From Onchocerca volvulus (Eukaryota; Nematoda; Chromadorea; Rhabditida; Onchocercidae), in the NCBI GenBank assembly GCA_000499405.2, contig HG738138.1:3522368-3586367 (forward strand): 64,000 nt of DNA, in the 5' to 3' direction. The notes beneath the pieces were generated by a model. The model was not told where the DNA came from and made no database searches. It saw nothing but the letters and a program-made list of their open reading frames with translations. Position numbers and translations under genes: made by a program. This document shows positions 12,676 to 31,905 of the stretch, in pieces (positions within the stretch are counted from its first letter, which is position 1; each line of letters begins with the position of its first letter).

Positions 12676-13510
12676 ATGATGTTATTTTCTTGGTGAAAGT
12701 AGGATAATGAGTTCACCTCGTTTATTTGAAATTCAGTCTTTAATTTATATAGTCCCAAAAGATTTTCATGGTAGAGAGGTTATTTAAATATGATAGCGTT
12801 AAAAACTGTTTTGATCAATGGCAAATTCGAAGTTTGCTTTATCATTCCGAGAAAGATGCAATAATTCATCAACTGTCCGCAGTAATTGATCTAAGACAAT
12901 GAAAAAACTAACTTTTCCTAAATCAAGTTCCAAGTTGTTAAAAATCTTTTGAAAATTTATTGCAGTAATCGTGCGGACAAAATAAAAATGCTGCTTCTCA
13001 GCAATTTCCTGTTGTCTGCTTCGAGAATCCAATAAATTTAGTTCAAAATATCCATGGAAATATTGATTATATGCTCTTTGATGCTGGAAAATTTTCGGAA
13101 TAAATATTGAAAAGTGTCACAACTCATAGATTCTTAATTTGCAGATGATCATAAAGGATCGAAAATGGCTGAACAAAAGAATTTTTTCATTGCATCTCGC
13201 ATATGTTTTCGTTCCAGTAGTCACAGCTGGTTAAATCATCGCCAGGGGCGAATGGTTAGCTATCATTTGCATCATGTTTATTCTGTTTTCATATCTTTTT
13301 ATATCTACGAACAATTTGGAGTAATAGTTTTTGTCAGAAGTTTGATGATGTATAAAAAAAAATGAATCCTCTTCCATGAAGCTTTGTTTACTAGAGGATG
13401 ACAGCTTTTCTTACTGGCGGATGACATAAATAGCTTAAAACTTTATATTTTGTTTTATATATATGTATTACAATATATGAGATATGCAGCAATGCTTATG
13501 TTTTTATTTT

Positions 13511-13540
13511 ATACTCGCAGCGGTAAGCGAAGTATTCAAC
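13511..13540 (+). promoter_or_regulatory. Acceptor preceding the proposed TERT start
   Basis: ATACTCGCAG ends at 13520 and is followed by 20 bases and ATG 13541. Upstream frames do not join this exon in phase, which favours a leader acceptor and a start here. This would make the TERT N-terminally short. Confidence 0.4.
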
Positions 13541-14664
13541 ATGGATGCTACTGTAAAGCCTGTACAGGTCAGCAAATATTGAATGACCTCGTGCTATAAT
13601 TCGATTATCCATATATCGGATTCAATTTTTTTTTAAAAACTTGCAAATTTTCAGACTCATTACGCTGATAGTATTTCGCTCTGCAATGAGTTGATAGGTG
13701 CGGAAAATTTTAACAAACTGGATCATCTACAACAACTATTTCTGGAAGAAATGTGTAGTCACATTCTTAGAAGGTATTTCAAAATTTTGCTCATTCTATT
13801 TTACTTTATTCTTTTGTTCGAATTTTTCATAATTTATAGGTTTTGTAGGAAATTTCTTCAAATTCTTGGTGAGACCAGAAAATATAATCTCTGAGCCGTT
13901 AAGCTGTGTACTAATATTCAGTGTACTAACTTCTGCTAAAGACTTACAGCTCTCTCCATACAGTATTCTCTGGATCACACTGTACCACGTCTGAATGATT
14001 TCGACGTTGCATCTTTATTAAGGTGTCTTTTTTTATTTTATCTTTGTAGCAATTTCTAGAATAATTTTTCTACGTTTCTTTGATATCTAAAGATTGGCAT
14101 ATTCTTTTTCAATATATCCTTTTTATTCTGTAAAAAGCCTCTACTTTTTACTAACTTCATCACTTTTAGACTGCCTTTCAAGATTCTTAGGATTGCTCAG
14201 ACTTCAGTGAATTTTAATATTGCTGAGATAATGTGTTATACTGACCATGTCCAATGTCCCTCTGCCCTATTTTATTAGTCTCCTATCGTCCTCTTATATG
14301 GAAAGGATTTTGTTAAAATACATTGATAAGTTTGGTGAAACAGGGTATCTAAGTATGCATCTATTCTTTTTATAAATTATGTTTGATAAAATGTAATTTA
14401 ATATTAAAAATATACAAACATTTGTTTCTATGTGGTATTCCACAGTAGTGATTCCAGAAAATCAGTAACTTACGTGCAGTATCGTGCATTCATGCGCGCA
14501 ATCTTCAGTCACCTATTACCACTTGGATTAATCGGAAAATGTAATATGGAACTTGCTGTCGGTCGTATTTCGTCTACTCTCTTTAAGCTTGGGTTTGTTT
14601 TTTCTCAGAAATTAGAATTCGATTCTTTCTTTTGGATAGAACTTTTTTCCTTCGTACGACTTTA

Positions 14665-14747
<83 letters not shown>

Positions 14748-17700
14748 GCAATTCTTCTTTGAACTTGTTAATTAGTCAGAAACAGTATTTTTAGCAATGT
14801 TTTATTGCTTAAATCAGCAGTAGTTTCTGTTTTGTAGGTTCGATGAAAGTATAAGGTTAAGTGATCTTTTCTCAACTCCGTTCAAAACTTCAGCTTTAAA
14901 ATGGTTAAGACATTTATCTTCTTACGAATTATGCTGCATACATCGGAAATTCATGCTTTGGTTGCTAGAATTTTCTGTTCATGTCACTAGGCAAGTCTTT
15001 GTTGTTTGCTAATTAAAGAAAGTGCTATGGAATATTTAAAGAGCGGAAAGGAGGAGAAAATCCAAAGTGCGTTTTTATAGTAAGAGTGCTGGAACAGAGG
15101 ATTGAATTAGGAAACAAAAAAAGGACAGTACAACGCTGATGATAACCATCCTACTACATTTTAAATTGATATCTACACTTTCAGCTCAAGATTCATCTTG
15201 TGATCACTTTCTCTTATTTTTTAATTTATTGTCATCTGGCTTTAATATCAATGATTTTATCTTTGCTTTAGAGCTGCATTTTATGTAACACCGGAAAACA
15301 AAACGAAACTGTTACGTTTTTACCGAAAAGATATATGGAAACGCATCGAAAGTCACAGTTTCCGTTTGTTATCTGAGAAGAGGGATTTAAAGAAAGTGAA
15401 AGGTTGTTTTATTTGTGAATTATTGTGTTTTTTTTCGTATGTTATATTTTGTTGTTTATTACTGTTGCACTTTAACCATCTTCAGTTTACGTATAGTGTC
15501 TCCATGTTTAAGGTGTGACGAAAAGTACAGTTGGAGTACGGATTCGTTTTCTTCCGAAAAATTCGTGCACTCGATCATTAATTGTGCCCACAAGAAAGAA
15601 CTTTCTAAGACAGTATTCGACCATCGCGTTGAAAATAGCCTCTGCAGTTATTGATCTAATATGTGCAAAGCAGCGTAAATATTCCAAGGAACTACCGTTT
15701 ACTGGAGCTGCTGTTTGGAATGGTAAGTATATATATTCTCTCTTTGTGTTGAATATATACAATGCTAGTTTTTGACATACATTTATACTTTGTCGCAGTG
15801 TACTTGGTTTACTTTTGGTGGTGAGGGATCTTCATTGTTATAATAATTCTTTATAATATCAAATGAACAGAAAGTTACAGTGCCGCAGTCTGGTGTCTAA
15901 ACTTTGTATTTTCTCAATATCAGCATTTCTAAAATCCTCTTCTGATGAATGAGCACTTTTCTATTTAATCCTGAAAAAAGTTCTATTTTTGCTTCGGAAC
16001 TTTACGTATTTTTCGTATCTTTATTTCAGGCATTAGTGGTTTTCCTAAACGTTTTCGACGATTTATAAAGATGAATGGATCGGCAAGAATTTATGCAGTG
16101 AAAACAGATGTTCGAGAGTGTTTCGATTGCATCAATCATAATCTGTTGCGTAATGTACTGAGGAAGCTTATCTTATTAACAAAGTAAGCGTTTTAAGTTC
16201 ATTTAATTTAATATTTTTGTAAGTTAGCAAGTTTCATATTTTTAGTTGTTTTCCGCCGTTTTTTGGCCCGAAGTTATTTTCCGCTATCTTTTTCGGATTG
16301 TGATTTGTTTATCAAATGCATTTTCTGAATACGTGGAAACAAAGAGATTAGATTGCAGACACTTCCGATTAAATGCAAATGTTATTGGAATGAGTTCTTT
16401 GATTTTCGCTCGACAATATGGTTTCGGATGTAGAATTGATGACCATAACTGCAGTCTTTCTGAAGTAAAATGTTCATTTTCTCCAACAGTTTTCCTTAAA
16501 ATTACATTAATATTTCATCTTATGTTTACATTCATATTTTCATTGCAGCTTTGCGTAACGGGTGAGATGGTCATGTGGTTTCTTGAAACTTACGTCATCA
16601 ATAAAGAAGTAATTTCTTTTTTTTTAAATAAGCAAACGTTTTGGAAGTTTTACACAACCATCCGTAAAAATATGCTTTTTGAAAAATTAAGCGGTAGTAT
16701 CCGAAACTGTCACGTTTGGTTTTTCAGTTTGAATATCGCGACAGTGTGTATCGTGCTTTCCGTGGTATACCACAAGGTAACCACGCTTCAACACGCTTAT
16801 GTGATCTTTATCTAGGTGCAGCAGATTGCGAAAGGTATTCTGAGATGATGAAACGACGTGACACATTACTTATCCGTTACGTAGATGATTATCTATTACT
16901 TACTATTGATATGAATGTTGCACGGAAGGTATTTAACGATCTTTACTATGTTGGTTTACAATTAATTGAAAAAGATAATTGTCGAAAGGGTAAATTGTAA
17001 GGAATAAAGGAAGAAAGAAATGATACCTAGGGAACATCATTTGTTGTTTTACAGTTTGCCTTTTGATATATCAATCAAATATTTTTACAAGAAAAGAATC
17101 ATCCTTCTTTTTGTTTTAGTTTCTGGAAATCATGCATCTCGGAGCAGATGACAATTATAACATTATTGCTGACTCTACAAAAACAGTAATTAATTTTTAC
17201 TGTGAATGCAGTGAGTTGCTTATTTCTGGCAAGATGGTCGGTTCTTGTAGCGCAGTACCATGGTGCGGCTATACAATTTATCCAGGATTGAGAAGGGTCG
17301 GTAAATTTGATTTTGCATGATTTATTAGTTTTTTGAGTGAGTTATCTTATTTTCATCTGTTCAATTCGGTCTAAAAAAATTGTGAAATTATCTTTATACT
17401 TGGTGATTGGCACTTTTCATGGTGGTATTTTTACAGTATTGCATCGACTGGGCAAAAATACATTCAGGAAAAGCAATTGCATGTCGAATTGTACACAAGA
17501 TGAGTTCACGCCAAAAAAGAATTGCTGTTTTAAGATTTCTGAAGGCATCGCTTCTTGAAAAGTTTGTCCATTCTTTTAAACAGTAATGAGGATATGTTTT
17601 AGGAAAGGAAAAAATTTTAAGCAATAAAAAAATCTTGCTTCAGATACAGAGTGGTTCATCGTTTTCATTCCGACAAATGGAAGATTAGTGCTTTGAAGAA

Positions 17701-17962
17701 GTTTGCTGCCATTGGTACAAAATTATATGCTCGTCCGTTTGCCAGAAAAATCCGACTTTCCACGAAGGTCAGATAGCGAAGTGTAAAATGTTCATCAGTA
17801 AATAGGCCATTCTGTCATCCAGGCTTCATAGATACCGCTTGTTAGAGCTTTAACTGTTTCTAGGGACGTTGGAATCACGTATTTTGGCAAAAATTACGTG
17901 CTTGGCTTCGACAAGGATTTGCATATTCATACAATACAAAGTTGGCTCATTTGTATGGATGA
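13541..17962 (+). CDS. TERT: Telomerase reverse transcriptase catalytic subunit
   Basis: Exons: 13541-13567, 13655-13773, 13840-13868, 13950-14022, 14170-14232, 14446-14592, 14838-14990, 15272-15402, 15513-15722, 16030-16154, 16246-16464, 16549-16608, 16728-16928, 17120-17296, 17437-17582, 17644-17767, 17864-17962. They total 701 codons with matching phases. TERT copies telomeric repeats from its RNA template. Order of motifs: RNA-binding region (VTYVQYRAFM; WLLEFSVHV), T motif/motif 1 (AAFYVTPENKTK, FYRKDIW), motif 2 (VGVRIRFLPK), motif A (AVKTDVRECFD, catalytic Asp about 344), fingers insertion, motif B' (GIPQGN, 465-469), motif C (YVDDYLL, Asp 505/506), motif D (STKTVINF), motif E (PWCG, about 566-569), then the C-terminal extension. 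The T motif and WCG separate it from retroelement RTs. The ATG lies 21 bases after an acceptor. With this start there is no TEN domain, as in C. elegans TRT-1. An alternative end is the TAG at 17776. Confidence 0.88.
14667..14746 (+). repeat. 80-base poly(T) tract in a TERT intron
   Basis: An uninterrupted run of about 80 T lies in the intron between the exons ending at 14592 and starting at 14838. It is the longest homopolymer in the window. Its length is likely to vary between individuals or be an assembly estimate. It could act as a very long polypyrimidine tract on the plus strand. Confidence 0.9.
14991..15271 (+). other. GC-AG intron in TERT
   Basis: The exon ending CACTAG at 14990 is followed by GCAAGT rather than GT, otherwise a perfect donor, and the acceptor CTTTAG ends at 15271. 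Joining them gives TR-AAFYVT, the conserved T-motif sequence, in the right phase. No nearby GT donor gives this. Confidence 0.75.
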
Positions 17963-18587
17963 AACAGTTAACGAATGCGAACAAATGCTTTTTTTTTATC
18001 AAGATCATGACCGTTCATCATTTAGCAAACAATATTTTGAAAATTTTTTAAATGAAGTGGAATTTTATGAAACTGTAAAATTCCAAAGTTTGCAGCTGTG
18101 CTGGCGATTTTTTTTTTATATTAAATTAAGTCACTTTAAAAAAGCATGTATTTTTTCCCGCTGATTTCAGTCTTCAATACCTATTCCCGAGTCTTCATAA
18201 ATGTATTCCAGATGTTAGCTAGTTTCATTGTGATTGAAAAGTTTTAGCGCAAATGTTTCAGAAATCGTCCGATTGTGTTTGAAAGCTTTTTCAATGAATT
18301 CAAGGGGGATTTAGATATGAATAGTCAATTATTAAGTTTTCGTCATTTTGTTTATATTCTGGTTGAAGATTTCATGGAACCTTAATATTGTTGTATGGAT
18401 TTTTGTCAAGTTCTAATTCTACACAAAATGTCTAAATACTATTTTTAGGGTCACGAGGTTAATAAATATTTGAGTGTTTGTACGTTACGGAGTTCCGTAA
18501 AACATGTTGCTATGTTATGCATTTTTTTCCAGTACATACGTACATACACATCTGAATTGAAAGAACGAATTATATTTCTGAATTGGG
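17963..18587. other. Interval between TERT and TAF13
   Basis: About 0.6 kb. A plus frame overlapping the last TERT exon stays open from about 17865 to 18164, but I see no family in it. The rest is AT-rich and should include the TERT 3' UTR and the TAF13 promoter region. Confidence 0.4.
18461..18466 (+). promoter_or_regulatory. Possible poly(A) signal downstream of TERT
   Basis: AATAAA about 500 bases after the proposed TERT stop and 120 bases before TAF13. Distance makes this only a candidate; other AT-rich signals may be used. Confidence 0.2.
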
Positions 18588-19224
18588 ATGCTTGATGAAG
18601 AAAGCAGCAGTTTATTCGGATCTGATGATGAAGAAGATGAAGAAAAGCGGAAGGATAATTCGGAAGACAAAAAGTATCACTTTCGGAAAGAATTTCGAAC
18701 CATGATTTACGGTTTTGGCGATGACAAGGTATGTCTTTTGCCTGATTGCATTTGCAGGTCCCCAGTAGAGTTATGCATAAAAGTGAGGGTCGAGTGATAT
18801 GTTGTCAATTGACGCTGTCAGCAGAAACAAATCCAATACAGAATGATAATAACTAAATCACACGCGTTTAAGAGAATCAAATAACCAGGACGTGACAAGT
18901 TTGAAGTGATTAAAAGAGAGGAGTGCCGTGAACAAATACAGTTGTGTTATCGTGCTACAATGATTGATAACTTTTTCAGTGACTGTGTTTCAGGTACCTT
19001 ACGATAAAACTCTGGAACTTTTGGAAACAATTGTAACGAACTATATACAGCATATGTGTCAGCGTGCTGTACAAATGGGTAAACCGGGTAAATTAACTCT
19101 TGAAGACATACATTATTTGATTCGTCGGGATGCTAAAAAATTTGGGCGTGTCAAAGATTTACTATCGATGAGCGAGGAACTGAAAAAAGCTAGGAAGCAG
19201 TTTGATGAAGCAAAAGCAATATAG
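18588..19224 (+). CDS. TAF13: TFIID subunit 13 (TBP-associated factor 13)
   Basis: Two exons, 18588-18728 and 18994-19224, phase 0, give 123 aa; human TAF13 is about the same length. The protein opens with an acidic Ser/Asp/Glu stretch (SDDEEDEEKRK). It continues with the conserved histone-fold core: FRKEFRTMIYGFGDD, a helix ending in HMCQRAVQMGK, LTLEDIHYLIRRD, and KKFGRVKDLLSMSEELKKAR. In TFIID it pairs with TAF11 through this histone fold and contacts TBP at promoters in the nucleus. The intron (265 bases) interrupts just after GFGDDK, before VPYDKTLE. It lies 0.6 kb downstream of TERT on the same strand and converges on vinculin. Nothing appears to be missing. Confidence 0.95.
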
Positions 19225-19879
19225 ATTTTTTTATTATAAGAACATTCTTGAAAGCTAGGTGAATCAAAGAGAGGTAAAAAGTTTAAAGAGATGCAAACCT
19301 AAAGATTGTAAGGCACAGTACTGAGATAAGAAATGAAAAGATACTGATTCTCGAATCTGCGGCTAGAAATAAGCTATGATAGAATTTTTTCATGCAAAAA
19401 AAACATTGTAATAGAAGTACATTTGCGTTGGCACCAGATATCATACTAATAATTTATAGGTGAAAATAAGTGTCAGCATTACAAGCTGTAAAAGAATTGA
19501 TTGTATTACTTACAAAGTGTAAAAGAATTGATTATATTATTATTACTGTTATCATTTTAAAGTTTATGTATTTGCTCTTCTGAGCATATAATGTTTCATA
19601 TTACATAAATGATAATTTGACCAGAAAAAACAAGCGTTATCACATCATACATTACTCATTAATACCGCATCAGTTTAGCCCTGGAACTATTGAGCAAGAG
19701 GTATATTTCCTACAATAATTTATCAGTGACAACAGCAAAATCTGAAGATATTTAAATGAGTGAGGCGTCGCCGCTATACTCATGTAGCTGAAAGAATTTC
19801 ATAGCAAATAAAAAAATAATAAAAGCGCTATTTAAATATCACCATTTCCAGTTTTATAGGACTACAACGTATAGCCACT
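19225..19879. other. Convergent 3' interval with a short direct repeat
   Basis: Contains the 3' ends of TAF13 (+) and vinculin (-). Near 19488-19540 the sequence TGTAAAAGAATTGATT is repeated about 30 bases apart. No coding frame is evident. Confidence 0.5.
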
Positions 19880-27877
<7,998 letters not shown>

Positions 27878-28149
27878 AATTTGTCAGCGGCGATGAAACG
27901 TCGTATCCAAGTTAAAATAGCGAAGCGGAAATTACAAGCACCAGCTTTATTGGCCCTGTTAGCAGCTATCAGTAGAAAGAGTAGGTAGCTCAGGTGGAAC
28001 TGATCGTGTACTGATGATGATCAACTGATTAGAGGTCAACGTCACATGGCATTCTCTCACTTCCTTCCTTCCTCTTTCTCGCAAATCCGTGCTCAGGATC
28101 CTCTTCACCACCAATGATCACCACCGGAGGTTAGATGAATGAATAATGA

Positions 28150-28214
28150 ATGGATAGATGGATGGATGGATGGATGGATGGATGGATGGATGGTTGGTTG
28201 GTTGGTTGGTTGGT
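28150..28214. repeat. GGAT microsatellite passing into GGTT
   Basis: About ten GGAT (GATG) units followed by about six GGTT units with no gap, 270 bases upstream of the vinculin start. Two adjoining tetranucleotide families suggest one arose by substitution from the other. Confidence 0.95.
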
Positions 28215-28596
28215 GGGACTCAGTAGGCAGTCGTCGACAATTCTCTCTTTCGTCGCAATTAAACTTTGTTGCTCGTACTCTTTTCCTCTCTCTTCCTCTT
28301 CTTCTCTCATTTTTACCGTTTTATTCTAACATATCATGGAGCAGATGTCGGTATCCGATTCTTGCAAAACTTTCAGATACCTTCTTCCTCTCCTCCTTCC
28401 TTCCCCACCACCTGTTCTTCATCATTTTCTTGTTCATCCGAGCTTCTCGATCCGATCCGCCGCCATATCATCATTATCATTCCAGTTTCAGCCTGATCAC
28501 TCTGATCTTCACTTTTGCGGTTGTTTATTCTCAGCAGCAATTGTAAGTAGCAATAGTAGTAGTAATAGAAGTAGAAAGTTGTAAAAAGTGACACAT

Positions 28597-28624
<28 letters not shown>
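28597..28624. repeat. CA microsatellite
   Basis: About 14 CA dinucleotides upstream of vinculin. Confidence 0.95.
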
Positions 28625-28628
<4 letters not shown>

Positions 28629-31600
28629 GCATCAGTGTTGCAAGACGAATGAATAAATCTCTGTCATCCCATATATTCCGGACAATTCATTCATTCCATT
28701 TCATTGCACATTGCACTTTGCACCCGATCACTTGGCTACATGCTGCTTTTTCACAGCATCTCGCCTGATCAATGATGATAACTCTTGCATGAAGTAGTCA
28801 CGCAAAAGCATAATTTCCCAATTAAAAAACAACTTAATTACAATTTATGCCTTTAGCATCACTTCCATCCACTATTTCCATATCATATCAATAAACCTTC
28901 AATGGCAGATCACGTGGAAGAGGTCATTTTCATTTGACAAATGATAAAGTAGCAGTCACGTTCTAGACAGTATTGATGGAATTCCAAATAGGGATTCCTT
29001 TCCTCAGCAACTGATAGCAGTTGATTTCACTTCCTGCTGTTGCCAGAAAAAACAGCTTAATTTCATGATATAATTCTTTTTGTATCATTTAGTGCTTAAA
29101 ATTAATATTTTAACTTGTTAATTTGCTTATCATTTCATGACATTCCTGGATACCTTCAAATTTTACATTATCAATTATCAGTAGCTTCATTTTAACACTA
29201 ATTTTGCTCACTATTGTTCCAGTGTAGAATTAAGATTGCTTTAGTTCCAGATTTGGAAGATTCGCAACATGCAGCCTGTTGCTTCACAATCAGTATTTTC
29301 TTATAGAATTTAATTCAGTTCACTGAAATTTTGCATAACATGGCGCATTGACGAATTAGTATTAAAAATGTATCGACTGGCTAACTTCATCCCATTTTTC
29401 ATTTTTATTGTTTCCTCGTTGAACGAGTGAAATTCTTTGCGAATTTTTAGGTTTAAAGGTATAGGTATCTTTACTAAGTTTATACGAGAATTTTCAATTT
29501 ATTTAACACAATAAGTTAATAAGAATCTAAAAATTCTCTTTTTCCTATCACTTTTGTACAGCCTCAGTCTAATACTTGTTTAAAAATAGACTTTGGAAAG
29601 GTATCGTTATTGATAATGCCTCCAGAAAATCTTCTTCAATTTAAAACAAATACTATCACTGAAAAAAGAAATAGATTATGATACATATTTTCCTATTATA
29701 TCTTTTACAGTGTTATTGCTCTTACAACTTTGTATGTTGAGAATAAGTTATGCAACAGTTTATCATCATCAACCAAATAGATGTTTGTCGACTTCTGACA
29801 GAATTATTCGGAAATGTGTATACTGCTAAAAATATATCGATCATAAAGTGTGCAAAATTATTCTTTTAAAATTCATAACTATAGAAGTATACGTAGAAGT
29901 ATTCGAAACGATGATAAAAAGTGGTTTTTTCTAGTTCAATAGTTATGATCTATAATTACAAGATGAAAATGAATAAGCAATAGCACAAAAATTAAACACG
30001 GACTACTTTTATTGTGTAGTTCAAAAAGTGGTTGTCATACATTACTGTACTATGCCAAGGAATTATCGTTCTTCCCAGTAACTGTCCTCTTTAATAATGT
30101 AAACTTTACATCAGAAACTCTTACCTTTTATTTCTAAGCTTTAAATTGCGAATTTGTCGCCTCGAATCGAGTAAAAAATGTTTTTCTTTTTCATCAGAAT
30201 TCAGATGAATCAGAACAGCAATCCAGAACCGATAATCTTAATTATAATTATGACTTCTTTGAAGAATTTTTTCTTAGAGATGAAACGATCGCAAGTGGCC
30301 TGAGAACTAATACGTTAATGTACAAAACCCATCTGCACGAATCATATTTGTTCTCCATCATATTTATTCAAACAGTTGTAGCGGCATTATTATTCACTTT
30401 TCTGTTTTGGATTTAAAAAAAAAAATGAATAAATTCTATGATGTAGTAGAAACGGTATGTAAAGATATATCCTTCATAATATTTTCTTGAAATACTTAAA
30501 TTCACCGCTATCAATAGAATGGTGACTTCAACTTTGACCATTACTGGTCTTGTACATGATTCTTGAAAAATATGCCAAGAAAAAATATGTCACCGCAGAG
30601 AATGGTATTTGTTTCCTTCATTCCTTATCTGTGGTTGCGAATACATAAACAAATAATACGATACGCTGGAACATGACTTGTGATCTCCTCTCTATTAAGC
30701 CTTTTTCAAAACAATGGGTGGAAAATTGCCGGAGATTCAAGATTTGCAACAATGGTTTTTTGAACTGGTCATCATCAGCGTATCGATCACGATTTCGTGA
30801 TCGTGAACATTCCAAAAAAATATGTACTAGATGATCAATCATTTGGAATTTAGTAAAATTAAACGGATTCTATGTATGATATTAGAAGTACGCATGATGT
30901 TTTGCAATGTTCATAGTATGGATTGATTTATTTTCAAAAAATATTCTTTGCTTAGCGAGAGATGGATCAATTCTGTTCAAACTAGTTGTGTAATTTTCTC
31001 CAAATCACTCCGTGACAAATCACTGAAGCGTGAAAAGTTCATGATTATACTGTACTGATTGCGAAACACAAACGAGATAGAATTTTAATTCTACCAACAT
31101 TTGAAACCTAAAATTAAGAAGACTAACTCTAGAAGTTGTTACAAAGTTGATGGGCAAAAACAACCTTATGAGCATTGGCAACTTTACTACAATTAAATGA
31201 AAATTACCATTACACCGAAGTACGACAAGCGACAAGCTGCTCATATTGCAGAATTTTTGATGTTTTCATTTCGCGACCATCTTTTCAAGGCGGAAAGTCG
31301 ACAGTTTGGGGATATGGCTTGTTCGTTTGAGAAATTGGTAGTGATTTTATTCCGATATCGTGTCGAGGTTACCTGATACTATTAAGATACGATGATTATC
31401 GCAATTTGTAAGTAACTAAAATATTCCGTCCTTTCCTATCATCATTTACGACACATTGATGGTTTAGTATTTTAGCATTTTATCATGGAATAATTTTTAA
31501 TTGATATGCTGATAAAGACAGTTATCAAAATTTATTTCTATCTTTCTTCAAGCTTTTATCATTGTTGCATCTGTCCATACATTATTTATTCATTAATTCT

Positions 31601-31905
31601 AGAGTACCTTACATTGAACGCAAAGTCGAAAATAATTACGGCAACATTGTTAAGATAACCAATAAGAGTGTGTGTTAATCTGATAGAAAAGACTCACACC
31701 GCACTCGTTGATGATTCGGTGTTCGATAATTAGAAGAAAATTGTTTCTCGTGCTTTCTTAAGATACATTATTATTCTATGCTTCGCTGTTTCACGGGTTT
31801 TTTTTAAATAAAAATGCCTTCAGATAAGTAAGATGTTTGGTGAAAAACTTCTATGAGCGATTATTTGAATCGAATTTGATAGAAGGAGTTTGTTGTGATT
31901 CGAAT

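Larger units (their letters stand above)
9626..13519. other. Gene-poor region between the Pro/Cys-rich gene and TERT
   Basis: About 3.9 kb of AT-rich DNA. Short open frames (10170-10382 minus, 10690-10887 plus, 11796-12077 plus, 12799-13032 minus) have no splice partners or recognisable motifs. Two tandem repeats at 12452-12480 and 12586-12675 are listed separately. The frame at 13145-13254 follows an acceptor but does not join TERT in phase. Confidence 0.45.
27878..31905. other. Divergent intergenic region, vinculin to MITOK
   Basis: About 4 kb between two genes transcribed away from each other, so it should hold both promoters. It carries a GGAT/GGTT and a CA microsatellite close to vinculin. 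Open frames here (28139-28584 plus, 30618-30842 minus, 31020-31244 minus) come from repeats or lack splice partners and motifs. No RNA gene was recognised. Confidence 0.5.

Noticed and set aside
13145..13254. Possible extra 5' exon of TERT (starting DHKGSKMAEQ)
   Set aside because: It follows an acceptor and ends at a plausible donor, but its phase does not fit the exon at 13521 and no TEN-domain motif is visible.
14432..14794. 120-codon frame ending in poly-phenylalanine
   Set aside because: Only 14446-14592 is a real exon (TERT). The rest is translation of the poly(T) intron tract.
16155..16183. TERT exon continuing to the GTAAGC donor at 16184
   Set aside because: It ends in phase 2 and cannot join the next exon in an open frame. 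The donor at 16155 gives phase 0 and a gap-free alignment with the conserved proline after motif A.
16246..16815. A 189-codon open frame on the plus strand as a separate gene
   Set aside because: It runs through two introns of TERT. Only 16246-16464 and 16549-16608 read as TERT, and GIPQG and YVDD lie in another frame.
16716..17000. Reverse transcriptase motifs as a retrotransposon fragment
   Set aside because: T motif, motif 2, WCG and the C-terminal extension in the right order over many introns identify telomerase. There are no LTRs, gag, endonuclease or integrase nearby.
17898..18164. Plus-strand open frame after TERT
   Set aside because: It overlaps the proposed last TERT exon in another frame, has no recognisable family and ends in low-complexity sequence.
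28139..28621. Open frames upstream of vinculin
   Set aside because: They arise from the GGAT and CA repeats and T/C-rich DNA; several frames are open at once on both strands.
30618..30842. Minus-strand 74-codon frame
   Set aside because: No splice sites fit, no motif, and isolated in a gene-poor region.
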